Shown: in pieces, positions 26,732 through 35,267 of the stretch
How the letters are laid out: every line of letters begins with the position of its first letter
Numbering within the stretch: position 1 is the stretch's first letter
Position numbers and translations under genes: made by a program
Source of the DNA: Rhodopirellula islandica
Lineage (GTDB): Bacteria; Planctomycetota; Planctomycetia; Pirellulales; Pirellulaceae
Direction of reading: 5' to 3'
NCBI RefSeq assembly: GCF_001027925.1
Contig: NZ_LECT01000054.1
Span: forward strand, 243,809 to 307,808
Length of the DNA stretch: 64,000 nt
The notes under the pieces: generated by a model
Databases searched by the model: none
What the model saw: only the letters and a program-made list of their open reading frames with translations
Told to the model about the DNA's origin: nothing

Positions 26732-29700
26732 TCACTTCAGGCCAGTCGCGGGTTGCCCAGCGGCTTGTTGAATCTGTTTGAGCAACGCGTCGAACTTTTG
26801 CTTTTGTTCCGGCCCGCCCATTTCGGGATACAGGACAACCAGTCCGGTGATGTCCCGAATGGCTTGTTCCACGATGGCGTCGCTGTTCGTCGATTTGCCT
26901 TGCAGGTAACGGCACAGAGCGACGTGGTAGCGAGATTCGAAAAAGATGTCTCGGAACTGTTCGTTTCGCTGAGTGAGTTGACTGATACGGCCCCAGCCCC
27001 AAATCGTGTTCTTTTTGTCAGGTCCAGGGCGACCTCCACTGAGTGCGGACTTGTAGGCTCGACCGGCCAATTTGGGTTGCAACTCGCCTGCCCATTGTTC
27101 GTACGTGAGCGCGGCTTCCTTTTGTGCGTCCAGCATCATCGATTTTTGCTTCAGAACGCTTTCCAGTTCATTGAGTGCCGCCGAATACTCGCCTCGCAGG
27201 CGTTGTGTCTTGCCCAGTAAGAATCGATTGGTCAGGCCTGCTTCGGAAGGATCTTTCAAACTGGTGAAAGTATCGGCAGCCGACGTCAGCAACGCGGCGG
27301 CTTGACCATCAGCTTTCTTTTGACCCGGGGCCATGGTGGCCTCACCAAGTTCCATCAGGGTCTGGCCAACCCATTGCAGGGTCGCTTTGTCGTCCGTCGA
27401 ATCAGCGATGCGAGTCAGGAAGACCTGGAACGCATCGACGAGTTTGGTCTTCTTGGCCGGAGGTGCCGTGTCGAGTTGTTGACGAATGTCGTTTGCCAGC
27501 GACACGAACGTGCTGACCAAACGTTTCTCGCCGTCGGCTCCCTGGGCATTCGAACGAAGTTCATCGATTGCGCCCGCCGCACGGTCAAGCAACTTGTCCG
27601 TGCCTTCGTCGCTGGTTGTCATCAACCCAACCACCGCTTGCAGTTCCGTGCGATACAAATCGGAAATCATGGAAGTGGAGGGCTTGTCCATCTTCGATCG
27701 GTTTGCGATGGGGCCGAATTTCGGGTGGTCCAGTGTTTGGACAGCAGCATCGGGGGCATCGGTTCGGACTTGGATCTTGGCCAGGGTGAGCGCCGCTTGG
27801 AATGCTTCCATCGACACCAAGCCACCTGAGATCCCGTCGAGTCCCTTTCGAAGTTCCTTGGCGGCGGCGTTCATTTGTGCTTGCGATTCGTCTGGTTTCT
27901 CTTCTGAAATCAGGCGAATGGAGTCGTTCCACAGCGATTGGCCGAGCAGCCGAGCCAGCATGAATTTTTGTGGTCCGTCGGCCATTTCGTCGATCAGTTT
28001 TCGGCTGCCATCAAAGTCATCGTTGCTCAGTGCCAACCGCACCATGATGTCTTGTGCAGCGGCGGCCTTGGGATCATCCGGCCAGATGCGAACGAGGTAA
28101 TCGCCAACGGATTGCAATTCCTTCAACCAGTACTCGGCTTCGCGATCGCCGGACTGGGTGATCAGTTTTTGAGCGGACCCCAGTGCCAAGACGCCACCGA
28201 CCAACCCCGCGTCAGTTCCAGGAGCGTTCTGAGCGAGGAAACGGCCAGCCACAAAGCTGTCCCGGAAGTGGCTTTCCTGTTGCAGCAAGTAGGTCAAGAA
28301 CTTGCGGGCTTCGTTGACCTGCATGGTGTCCGATTCGGCATCGATCATCGACAACCCACGCCGCAGGATGATCACCCCGGTCTGACGCGCGTTGACGAGG
28401 GAGTCTTCGACTTCCTTGATTTGGTCGGCGGGAGCTTGGTCCGCTTGCAGCTTTTGAAGTTGTTCGCTCAACAACTGAGTCGTTTGAACCAATTGGTTCG
28501 CCGAGCTGAAGGCTTCGTCAAAGTTGGCTGGGTCGTCAGCGGTGGGAAGTTCCACAGTTTCATCGCTGGATGCCACGCCGAGTTCGGCCAGCAGAGTTTG
28601 GGTTTCGTCGGCGTGAGGACCTTCCACCTTTCTGGCCGACAGGAGCAGTTGCCTGGCGTCGCTGGTCGCTCGTGTTCGTTCGTTGGGTTTGGTGTCTTTC
28701 TCGTCCTTGCTTTTGGCAATGAAGGCTTTGGCAAGCTCGATCCGCAGTTCTTGCGAAATCGGCAACCGCTTCTCGTTGGGCCGCAGGGTTTTTTCAAACT
28801 CTTCGCCTTGTTGGATCGCGTCTTTGTAGTTCGGTGGGTCTTCTGCGAGCGCGAGTTTGATCAGTCCGATCGTGGCCCCGATCTTGGGTTCACGAAGCGG
28901 ATCAGCGTCCTGCTGTTCCAGCATTCGCGTGTAGCTTTCGATCGCCTTTTCTTTTCGGCCCAGCAAGCGTTCGATGTCACCGCGTTTGTGATAGGCGGAC
29001 GCACCGATGATGTACTTCTCATACTTCTCGCTCAGTTCGACCATCTCGACGAGCGCTTTTTCGAGCAGGCTCTTGCCGTCTTGGGCTGGGTTTTCGAACG
29101 TCTTCGCGCCCATCATCTGAGCTTCGCCCGTGTTTTGGCGAGCGAGCAAGTACTCGAACCGATACTGGTCTCGCAGAGCTGCCTTGTCGGGATCCTTGGC
29201 AGGATCGATCTTGGCGCCCTGCATGCCTTCCAACTTGGATTTCAGATCCGCTTGGATGTCGTTGAAGGTTTTGGCGGCCTTGGCATAGGTCTCTCTGGCC
29301 TTGGTTCGCTTGTCGGAATCCAGCTCCCCACTCATGTATTGGGCTGCGCGAACCATTTGCAATTTGCCCAGCATCGATCGGGCTTCGCTGGCTCGTTCGT
29401 GAGACGAATTGGCGTTCACGTAGGCCTGCAGTTCCGATTCCGCTTTCTCGAATGCTTGGTCGCGTTGGCTGGTGCTGCGAGAGGCGATCGCGGCATCGAT
29501 CGACGTCTGTGCTTTTTCGAGCGGGATCGCGGAAAGCAGCTTGGGGTCCACGCCGGGGACATTTGGCAACCGATCCAGGTACACATCGGCCAGTTCGTAG
29601 TAGCCCGCCGAGCGAAGACGTTTCAAAAATTCTTCCGCGGGTTCACCTTCTGCGGCAACGTTGGACGATGACTGCAGAATGGAACTGAAGAACATCGCCG

Positions 29701-29758
29701 CAACGACCCGGATGGCTAGTCGAGTTCGGCGACGAGACGATGGAGTCGGTGCTGGCAT
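26732..29758 (-). CDS. Large exported TPR-rich protein, about 1008 aa
   Basis: The chosen start MPAPTPSSRRRTRLAIRVVA at 29758 provides a basic n-region and hydrophobic core (VVAAMFFSSILQSSS) for a signal peptide; the frame also has an ATG at 29827 that adds 23 residues. The rest is almost wholly helical, with TPR-like pairs and many Lys/Glu/Gln/Ala: early AEEFLKRLRSAGYYELADVY, middle ASAYHKRGDIERLLGRKEKA, late RGEYSAALNELESVLKQKSM. No catalytic motif seen. Likely a periplasmic scaffold or assembly protein, an inference from TPR content only. It is divergent from the 808-aa membrane protein (about 150 nt apart) and upstream of the shorter TPR gene, probably in one transcript. Confidence 0.8.
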   Translation of the reverse strand: MPAPTPSSRRRTRLAIRVVAAMFFSSILQSSSNVAAEGEPAEEFLKRLRSAGYYELADVYLDRLPNVPGVDPKLLSAIPLEKAQTSIDAAIASRSTSQRDQAFEKAESELQAYVNANSSHERASEARSMLGKLQMVRAAQYMSGELDSDKRTKARETYAKAAKTFNDIQADLKSKLEGMQGAKIDPAKDPDKAALRDQYRFEYLLARQNTGEAQMMGAKTFENPAQDGKSLLEKALVEMVELSEKYEKYIIGASAYHKRGDIERLLGRKEKAIESYTRMLEQQDADPLREPKIGATIGLIKLALAEDPPNYKDAIQQGEEFEKTLRPNEKRLPISQELRIELAKAFIAKSKDEKDTKPNERTRATSDARQLLLSARKVEGPHADETQTLLAELGVASSDETVELPTADDPANFDEAFSSANQLVQTTQLLSEQLQKLQADQAPADQIKEVEDSLVNARQTGVIILRRGLSMIDAESDTMQVNEARKFLTYLLQQESHFRDSFVAGRFLAQNAPGTDAGLVGGVLALGSAQKLITQSGDREAEYWLKELQSVGDYLVRIWPDDPKAAAAQDIMVRLALSNDDFDGSRKLIDEMADGPQKFMLARLLGQSLWNDSIRLISEEKPDESQAQMNAAAKELRKGLDGISGGLVSMEAFQAALTLAKIQVRTDAPDAAVQTLDHPKFGPIANRSKMDKPSTSMISDLYRTELQAVVGLMTTSDEGTDKLLDRAAGAIDELRSNAQGADGEKRLVSTFVSLANDIRQQLDTAPPAKKTKLVDAFQVFLTRIADSTDDKATLQWVGQTLMELGEATMAPGQKKADGQAAALLTSAADTFTSLKDPSEAGLTNRFLLGKTQRLRGEYSAALNELESVLKQKSMMLDAQKEAALTYEQWAGELQPKLAGRAYKSALSGGRPGPDKKNTIWGWGRISQLTQRNEQFRDIFFESRYHVALCRYLQGKSTNSDAIVEQAIRDITGLVVLYPEMGGPEQKQKFDALLKQIQQAAGQPATGLK

Positions 29759-29908
29759 AATGGGTGCAGACGAGATGGGAGAAGAGCTTCGGATGGTGGT
29801 GCCGCGACCCTTGCGGTTGTGTTGCATCGCAAAGGACTAGATTAAAGTGCGAAAGTACCGGGAGCAACCTTTTGCGGCCGGATGTGTCCACGAATCCAAT
29901 GCGTGACC

Positions 29909-32335
29909 ATGCGTATCCCCAACGAAATCAATCGTGACAATCTCTATCGTCGACGCGCGAGAGGTGGCCTTCCCACCCAAACTTACCGGCGGCTGTTTCG
30001 GTTGATGCTGGCGTTGGTATTGGTCCTGATGGTGATGAGGCAAGCGGCGCGTCCTGGGGTGTATGCGATCTTCTTTCCCGAGACGATGGTCCCGGTCCAA
30101 GTGGAGACAACCTCGCGTTTGGCCGAGAAAACCGACGCGCAAGAGGCTCTATCGGAGTGGGAAACGGTTCAGGCTGCCGTCGCAGAACAAATTCTTTCAG
30201 AAGACCAAACGCTCGAAGACGGCGAACGTACTCCCACCCGAATGGAGCAGGATTCGCTCATCGCTCAGGTGGACGACGGAACCGTTTGGCGATCGGCGGA
30301 TCAGCCCGCTCTGTGTGCGACGTTGGCGCTGCACCGATCTCAGCAGGCTTGGACAGCGGAGCCACCCTTCGAGCCTGTCCTGGAAACGGGGGTGTTGCCT
30401 TTGTTGCAGCAGCCCGACGTTTACCGCGGCCGAACGGTGCGTGCGACCGGAAAGTTAGTGCGAATTGTTTCCGTCCAAGCCAACGCGAACCAATGGGGAA
30501 TCGATCGCTACTGGGATTGTTGGTTGCATCCCGAAGACGGAAGCCTGCGGCCTTGGCTGGTCATCGTTCCTGAATTGCCCCGCGGAATTCGCGAATTGGT
30601 GCCCGCCCTTGTGAGTGATCCAACGTCCAGCGGTGCCGTGGATCTGGATTCACCGCTGCCGACAATTGTCGTCGAGGGGGAATTTGTGAAGCGGCTTTCG
30701 TATCAATCCGCGGACGGGGTGGAGCTCACGCCCGTTGTCGTGGGGCATGTGCAAGCAGTCCGGTCCAACGGCAACCCTGTTGTCGGGGCCGCGATTCAAT
30801 CTGTGCCGATGAAAGGTTCGGGGGTGCAGTCGCAGGAGAAGTCCCGTCCGCTGTCCTTGGGGATGATTGTCGTGATTGCGACTTTGATTGGCGTGGGCAT
30901 CGGAGTCTTGGTGATGTGGCGTTCGGCGGTCTCGCACCGGCGTCTGCGGGCCCGACGCCAGCAAGATCATGTCACCCTGCCACTGGTGGCGTGTTTGGCG
31001 TTGGGGTTCTCGTCGTTGACAGTGAATCAGGTTTGGGGTGTCGCGCCCCAGGCCGACGCAATGGACCGTGTGGAAGAGAATGGCACCGGGGCAGGTGACT
31101 CGTCGCTATTGAACCTGTTGTCAGGGTTTGACGTCGAGCGACTGAAACGACTCGGCGATCGGATGCAGACGGGCAGCAATGGCAACGCGGCCAGAGACGA
31201 ACAAGCCAAGTTGGTGTTCCGGTTGAAGCGGCTGTCGGAATCCACGTTGGATCAGCGGCGCCCCAAGTTGGCACCATCATCTGTTTCAGTGGGCGATGCC
31301 GTTGAGATCGACGGAAAGATTGAGTCGTTTCAGTTTGTGGCCGTTCCGGATGAGCTGACGGAGTTCTTGGGCCTGCGTCAGTTAATGGAATTGGTTCTGG
31401 CGGATGAAGCGGGGTCGCAAAGGCAGGTGGTTGCCGCGCCGTTGCCAAAGCAGGTTGCGGTGGGCGACCGGTTGTCGGGCATCGGGGTTGCACTTCAAGG
31501 TGGCGACAAGACGCCGGCGATTGCCGTGGCTGGAAATCTCCGTTGGCATCCGGTGCAACCGGAGTCACTCGGCTGGCAGGTGCTCAGCGAGTTGGATGTG
31601 GACATCTCGCGATTGCCCGAGATTGTGTCGCTCAGTCGCCGACCTTTGATGGACGCGGACTCTCAGGTTTTCTTCTCGATGATTGGGGCGGCGCATCAAG
31701 CCGGTTCGATTCCCATCAGCAGCGAACCGCTGGGGCCCATTGCGTCTGCGATGCGAGCGTCGGCGGTGGAGGTCAGTCCAACGGATCTGTTGAAGGAGCC
31801 CCAGAAGTGGATTGGGCAGTGGATCCGGATCGATGTGGAGACAGTCCGGTGGACCCGCGTGTCGGTGGAGTTGGATGCTCGGGCCCAGCAGGTTGGCAGC
31901 GACCATTACTACCAAATCGACGCGATGGGTGATCTGGGCAATGTGCAACTGAAGATTGCGACAGAAGATGGCGAGACCGTCACCATGCAAAATCGTTATC
32001 CGGTGACGTTGGTGACCGCCGAGTTGCCCGCGTTCCTGGCCGAGGAGAACGCTCTGTCACGCACGATTTCCAAGCCGGTTCGGGTGGAAGGGTTTTTCTA
32101 TCGCTTGTGGAGTTACGAGTCCGATTTCATGGCCTCGCACGGCGGCAAGCAGTTTGCGCCGTTGTTGATCGCGGGCCGTTGGGGCGATCGAACTCCAACA
32201 TCGAAGGATCCCATCGGCGTTGGTTGGATCGGAACCCTCGCGGCCGCGGGAGTGGTCACGGCGATTGTGGCGGCACTCGCGTTCGCTTGGTTCAATCGCC
32301 GCGGTGACCGCTTGGCACGCCAGCAGCGAGTGTAG
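29909..32335 (+). CDS. Unrecognised multi-pass membrane protein, 808 aa, with a duplicated domain
   Basis: Starting at the ATG at 29909 (MRIPNEINRDNLYRRRARGG) the protein has hydrophobic segments near residues 32-50 (LFRLMLALVLVLMVM), 315-335 (LGMIVVIATLIGVGIGVLVM), 358-375 (LPLVACLALGFSSLTVNQVW) and at the C-terminus (WIGTLAAAGVVTAIVAALAF). I do not recognise the family. Two segments look like copies of one domain, about residues 165-300 and 620-770. Each contains a strand like GRTVRATGKLVRI or GQWIRIDVETVRW, an aromatic centre, a VPELP or TAELP element and an end like VVVEGEFVKRLSYQS or VRVEGFFYRLWSYES. This could be an OB-like envelope domain, a guess only. It is convergent with the PpiD-like gene. 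Confidence 0.75.
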   Translation: MRIPNEINRDNLYRRRARGGLPTQTYRRLFRLMLALVLVLMVMRQAARPGVYAIFFPETMVPVQVETTSRLAEKTDAQEALSEWETVQAAVAEQILSEDQTLEDGERTPTRMEQDSLIAQVDDGTVWRSADQPALCATLALHRSQQAWTAEPPFEPVLETGVLPLLQQPDVYRGRTVRATGKLVRIVSVQANANQWGIDRYWDCWLHPEDGSLRPWLVIVPELPRGIRELVPALVSDPTSSGAVDLDSPLPTIVVEGEFVKRLSYQSADGVELTPVVVGHVQAVRSNGNPVVGAAIQSVPMKGSGVQSQEKSRPLSLGMIVVIATLIGVGIGVLVMWRSAVSHRRLRARRQQDHVTLPLVACLALGFSSLTVNQVWGVAPQADAMDRVEENGTGAGDSSLLNLLSGFDVERLKRLGDRMQTGSNGNAARDEQAKLVFRLKRLSESTLDQRRPKLAPSSVSVGDAVEIDGKIESFQFVAVPDELTEFLGLRQLMELVLADEAGSQRQVVAAPLPKQVAVGDRLSGIGVALQGGDKTPAIAVAGNLRWHPVQPESLGWQVLSELDVDISRLPEIVSLSRRPLMDADSQVFFSMIGAAHQAGSIPISSEPLGPIASAMRASAVEVSPTDLLKEPQKWIGQWIRIDVETVRWTRVSVELDARAQQVGSDHYYQIDAMGDLGNVQLKIATEDGETVTMQNRYPVTLVTAELPAFLAEENALSRTISKPVRVEGFFYRLWSYESDFMASHGGKQFAPLLIAGRWGDRTPTSKDPIGVGWIGTLAAAGVVTAIVAALAFAWFNRRGDRLARQQRV

Positions 32336-32360
32336 AGGTCAGTTCCAACTCAATTTGAGG

Positions 32361-32426
32361 GTAGCGGAACTCGTCAAGAGTTTCGTTGGTTGCTGGAAAA
32401 CCGAAAGCCTTGACGACTTCCGCTAC
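32361..32426. repeat. REPIN-like repeat, family A, copy 2
   Basis: Inverted half-sites at 32361-32385 and 32402-32426, both with a GTAGCGGAA head and GTCAA loop. Stems are CGGAACTC/GAGTTTCG and CGGAAGTC/GGCTTTCG, kept by compensating and wobble changes. It lies between convergent genes. Confidence 0.8.
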
Positions 32427-32458
32427 GGCCGTAACTCGTTTTTAGGCCTAGCAGACCA

Positions 32459-34930
32459 CTACCGGTCTTCGCCCAGTTTGATCTCAAAACCGGTTCGTTC
32501 GTTGATCGTTTCAAAGAATCCACGAACGATGTTGGTCGCTCCGTCGTCACCGATCAGCTGAGCCATGAAACGCTGTTGCGGCTGGCTGAATTGCTCACGC
32601 AGTTGCTCCATCTCAGGTTGGAACTGAGTGGGTTGAACCACGTAGTAGACCGAGAGTGGTGCGTTGGGGGCGACATTGGCTTGGCCCACTTCGGTGTTGA
32701 AGACCGATCGCATGAATTCATCACCGACCGAGTTCAGTTCAGGGACATTGCCGATCGAAGTTTGCATCATGCCAACCATGTTGAGCCAGCTGAACGGGCC
32801 CAGTCCGGTGTGCAAGTTGTCTTCTTTGCCTTCCGGGACGATGTCAGCCAGTTGCTTGCCTTCGGTCAAGGAGTCGGCCAGTTTCCTGGCGGCTGCTTGG
32901 GCCAATTCGCGAGCTTCTTCCGTGCGGATCGCCAGGATGACTTCTTCGCGAACCTCGTCCAATTCGGGGGTGTACGCTTCGATGTCTTTGGTCTTCCAGG
33001 AAACATACGACTTCGCATTTTCGAGGTCCACCGAACGTTGGGGCGCGAACGCTGGTTGGGCAGGGATGGACGAACCGTCCTGCATGGCGGCTCCAAACAT
33101 CATCGCGTAGTAGGGAGCACCGCGTTGTTGCAGCGATTGGCCCAGCCCGTAGGATTCGCCGATCGGCTCTTCACTGACGGAGACACGATTGACCAAGCCA
33201 GTCGTGCCATAGCCGAGTCCCTTTTCTTCTGCGATCGCCTTCAAGTCCGGACGTGTGGGAGCCTCTTCGGCGGTCGAAACGCCGACCGCAACGTTGCTCT
33301 CGTGGACGGCCATTTCACTGAAGTAATCCCGCATCAAAGCGTTCATTTCGGTGATGGTTTGGTCCAGCTTTTGACGTGCGGTTTCGGAAACCATGTCGGT
33401 GGCAATCGCATCGCGAACGTCTTCGAACGATTGGGGTTTGGTCTCGGCGGGTTCGTCGCCCAGATCCAATCCATCGCCCAGTTCCATTTCGTCGTCGCTG
33501 GTCTCAGTGGCTGGGGGAGCGTCAGCAGGAGTTTCAGGGGCGTCATCGTCGTCTTGGAACGCGACCAGTTGAACCGCTTCGTCGCGTGAGCGGAGCATGG
33601 AACTGTCTTCGTTGGCCGGTTCGTCTGTGCTTTCTTCGGAGCCAGTTTCTTCTGAGGTGGTTTCTTCTGAGGTGGTTTCTTCTGAGGTGGTTTCTTCTGA
33701 GGTGGTTTCTTCTGAGGTGGTTTCCTCGGCAGGAGTTTCTTCGGAGGCGGGCTCTTCCGCTGGGGGTTCCTCGGACGAGGTTTCGCTGCTTTCTTCGCTG
33801 GTGGGCTCGGTTTCAGCTTCCGCTTCGGTGGTTTCTTCCACCATTTCTTCCGCGACCGTTTCTTCGGTTTCGGTGGCGGGAGATTCTTCTTCGGTCGTTT
33901 CCGCTGTTTCTTCGGCTGCTTCTTCCGCAGCGTTTTCGATTTCCATCGCTTCGAGTTCTGCGGTGGCGTCCTCGGTTGCCTCGACGGGCATTTGGAAATC
34001 GCCACCGGCCAGTCGGCGTTCGTACTCGGCGCGGATGGCTTCTTCGGTCAGCTTGGCTTTTTCTCGTTCAACGAAATCGTTCAGGTCGGCGAAGACGAAT
34101 TCGATCTCGGCCGAATCCGGACGACGGAACTTGGGTTCAGGGCTTTGGTCGTTGGGATAGGCCAGCAGATCCTTTCCAGCGTCGTAGACCTCTTGGATCT
34201 TGGACTGGCTGGGGGATTCATCGGTTTGGTCGAGGTATTCGGCGACCAGCACGCCGTAGGCGTCGATGTTGGCGGACTGATTGGTCTTCAGGAAATTTCG
34301 CCACTGAGCCAAGGGGGTGGTGACGGGCATGCGGCCGTTCATCAGGCCCACCATCGCACTGCGTTGGTAAAGATCCGATAGCAAATGCATCCGCAACTGT
34401 TCGTACAGTTGGATGGGACCCATTTGGTTTTTGGTGAACTGCATCAGCATCGAACCGATTTCGTTGTCGCTGAGCAATCCATCGGTGTAGCGGCTGAGCC
34501 AGTTGCGAACGGACGTGTCATCCAGCTCGAAACCGGCTTTTCTGGCTTCGCTGTAAAACCGCATCGTGTTGATGGTGGCTTCTTCGCTTGGATTTGCATC
34601 GATGCCGAGCGATTGGATCTGGCCTGATTCTTGGTCGTATTGAAAACCAGGGACCTGTGGCACTCCGCCACGCCGGATCGTTTCTTGGCCCAAATCGCTC
34701 AGGAACCCGACGATGGCACGGTGCTGCTGCGTTGTGCGGGCGACGCGGCTCTGCGTCAGCGTGACACCGTCATAGACCGCCGCGACTGGGTCGGAATTGG
34801 ATCCGCCTCCTCGCCGCAGGTAAGTGTCCAACGCAGGCAAGACGACGAACGCAAACAATGCCAACAAAGTCAACAAGACCATCATTGGTTTGAGGTTGCG
34901 TCGAAAAATCTCGAACGGGCTACTGCTCAT
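32459..34930 (-). CDS. SurA/PpiD-like membrane-anchored periplasmic protein with acidic repeat tract
   Basis: 823 aa from the ATG at 34930 (MSSSPFEIFRRNLKPMMVLL), giving a short cytoplasmic tail and one membrane segment (MMVLLTLLALFAFVVLPAL), as in PpiD. A SurA/PpiD-type N-terminal chaperone region follows (AAVYDGVTLTQSRVARTTQQ, then TINTMRFYSEARKAGFELDD and VRNWLSRYTDGLLSDNEIGS). Residues about 345-470 are extremely Glu/Thr/Ser-rich, including five identical pentapeptides TTSEE in tandem. The C-terminal part has a rotamase-like helical end (EVREEVILAIRTEEARELAQ). No clear parvulin catalytic core was spotted. Probable role: folding of exported proteins; moderately sure of family, not of activity. 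The frame opens at 35002. Confidence 0.72.
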   Translation of the reverse strand: MSSSPFEIFRRNLKPMMVLLTLLALFAFVVLPALDTYLRRGGGSNSDPVAAVYDGVTLTQSRVARTTQQHRAIVGFLSDLGQETIRRGGVPQVPGFQYDQESGQIQSLGIDANPSEEATINTMRFYSEARKAGFELDDTSVRNWLSRYTDGLLSDNEIGSMLMQFTKNQMGPIQLYEQLRMHLLSDLYQRSAMVGLMNGRMPVTTPLAQWRNFLKTNQSANIDAYGVLVAEYLDQTDESPSQSKIQEVYDAGKDLLAYPNDQSPEPKFRRPDSAEIEFVFADLNDFVEREKAKLTEEAIRAEYERRLAGGDFQMPVEATEDATAELEAMEIENAAEEAAEETAETTEEESPATETEETVAEEMVEETTEAEAETEPTSEESSETSSEEPPAEEPASEETPAEETTSEETTSEETTSEETTSEETTSEETGSEESTDEPANEDSSMLRSRDEAVQLVAFQDDDDAPETPADAPPATETSDDEMELGDGLDLGDEPAETKPQSFEDVRDAIATDMVSETARQKLDQTITEMNALMRDYFSEMAVHESNVAVGVSTAEEAPTRPDLKAIAEEKGLGYGTTGLVNRVSVSEEPIGESYGLGQSLQQRGAPYYAMMFGAAMQDGSSIPAQPAFAPQRSVDLENAKSYVSWKTKDIEAYTPELDEVREEVILAIRTEEARELAQAAARKLADSLTEGKQLADIVPEGKEDNLHTGLGPFSWLNMVGMMQTSIGNVPELNSVGDEFMRSVFNTEVGQANVAPNAPLSVYYVVQPTQFQPEMEQLREQFSQPQQRFMAQLIGDDGATNIVRGFFETINERTGFEIKLGEDR
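33646..33720. repeat. Five perfect 15-bp tandem repeats inside the PpiD-like gene
   Basis: TTTCTTCTGAGGTGG on the plus strand is repeated five times without error and encodes the pentapeptide TTSEE (minus strand). Repeat number can change without breaking the frame. Confidence 0.95.
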
Positions 34931-35267
34931 CGTTGGGTCCAAAAAACAAAATGGTTGCAATTCAAACCGCAGAGGGTATCCCCACGGGAATTTACTGGTC
35001 AAGGTGAGTTGAATCGAAGGCTCGCCAGCGGGGCAAGCACCTCGGGGTGATTCGGCGGTCGATTGGGTGAAAGGGGTGTCAGAATAGGTAAGCGACGAAG
35101 AATGGCTGGTTCGTCACCACGCTTCGGGAGCTTCCTGGCCTTCTGGTCACCAAAAAACCGACCATCGCCTGCTCACTCGGAACGAGATGAGCCGTGAAAA
35201 AGAATCCGGGCTCCTTCTCTGAGAATGAGCTTGGGGAAACATCCGAGCTCTGAAAATCGCGGCGATC
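34931..35267. other. Intergenic region, 337 bases
   Basis: Between the M13 peptidase stop and the PpiD-like start, both minus. No terminator with a T run, tRNA or repeat recognised; presumably holds the promoter of the PpiD-like gene. Confidence 0.4.

Noticed and set aside
27938..29671. 577-aa plus-strand open frame opposite the large TPR gene
   Set aside because: Antisense frame; the minus strand has a signal peptide and TPR pattern, the plus frame has neither.
33376..34323. 315-aa frame rich in Arg, Trp and Leu opposite the acidic repeat
   Set aside because: Product of reading the 15-bp repeat in another frame; not protein-like.
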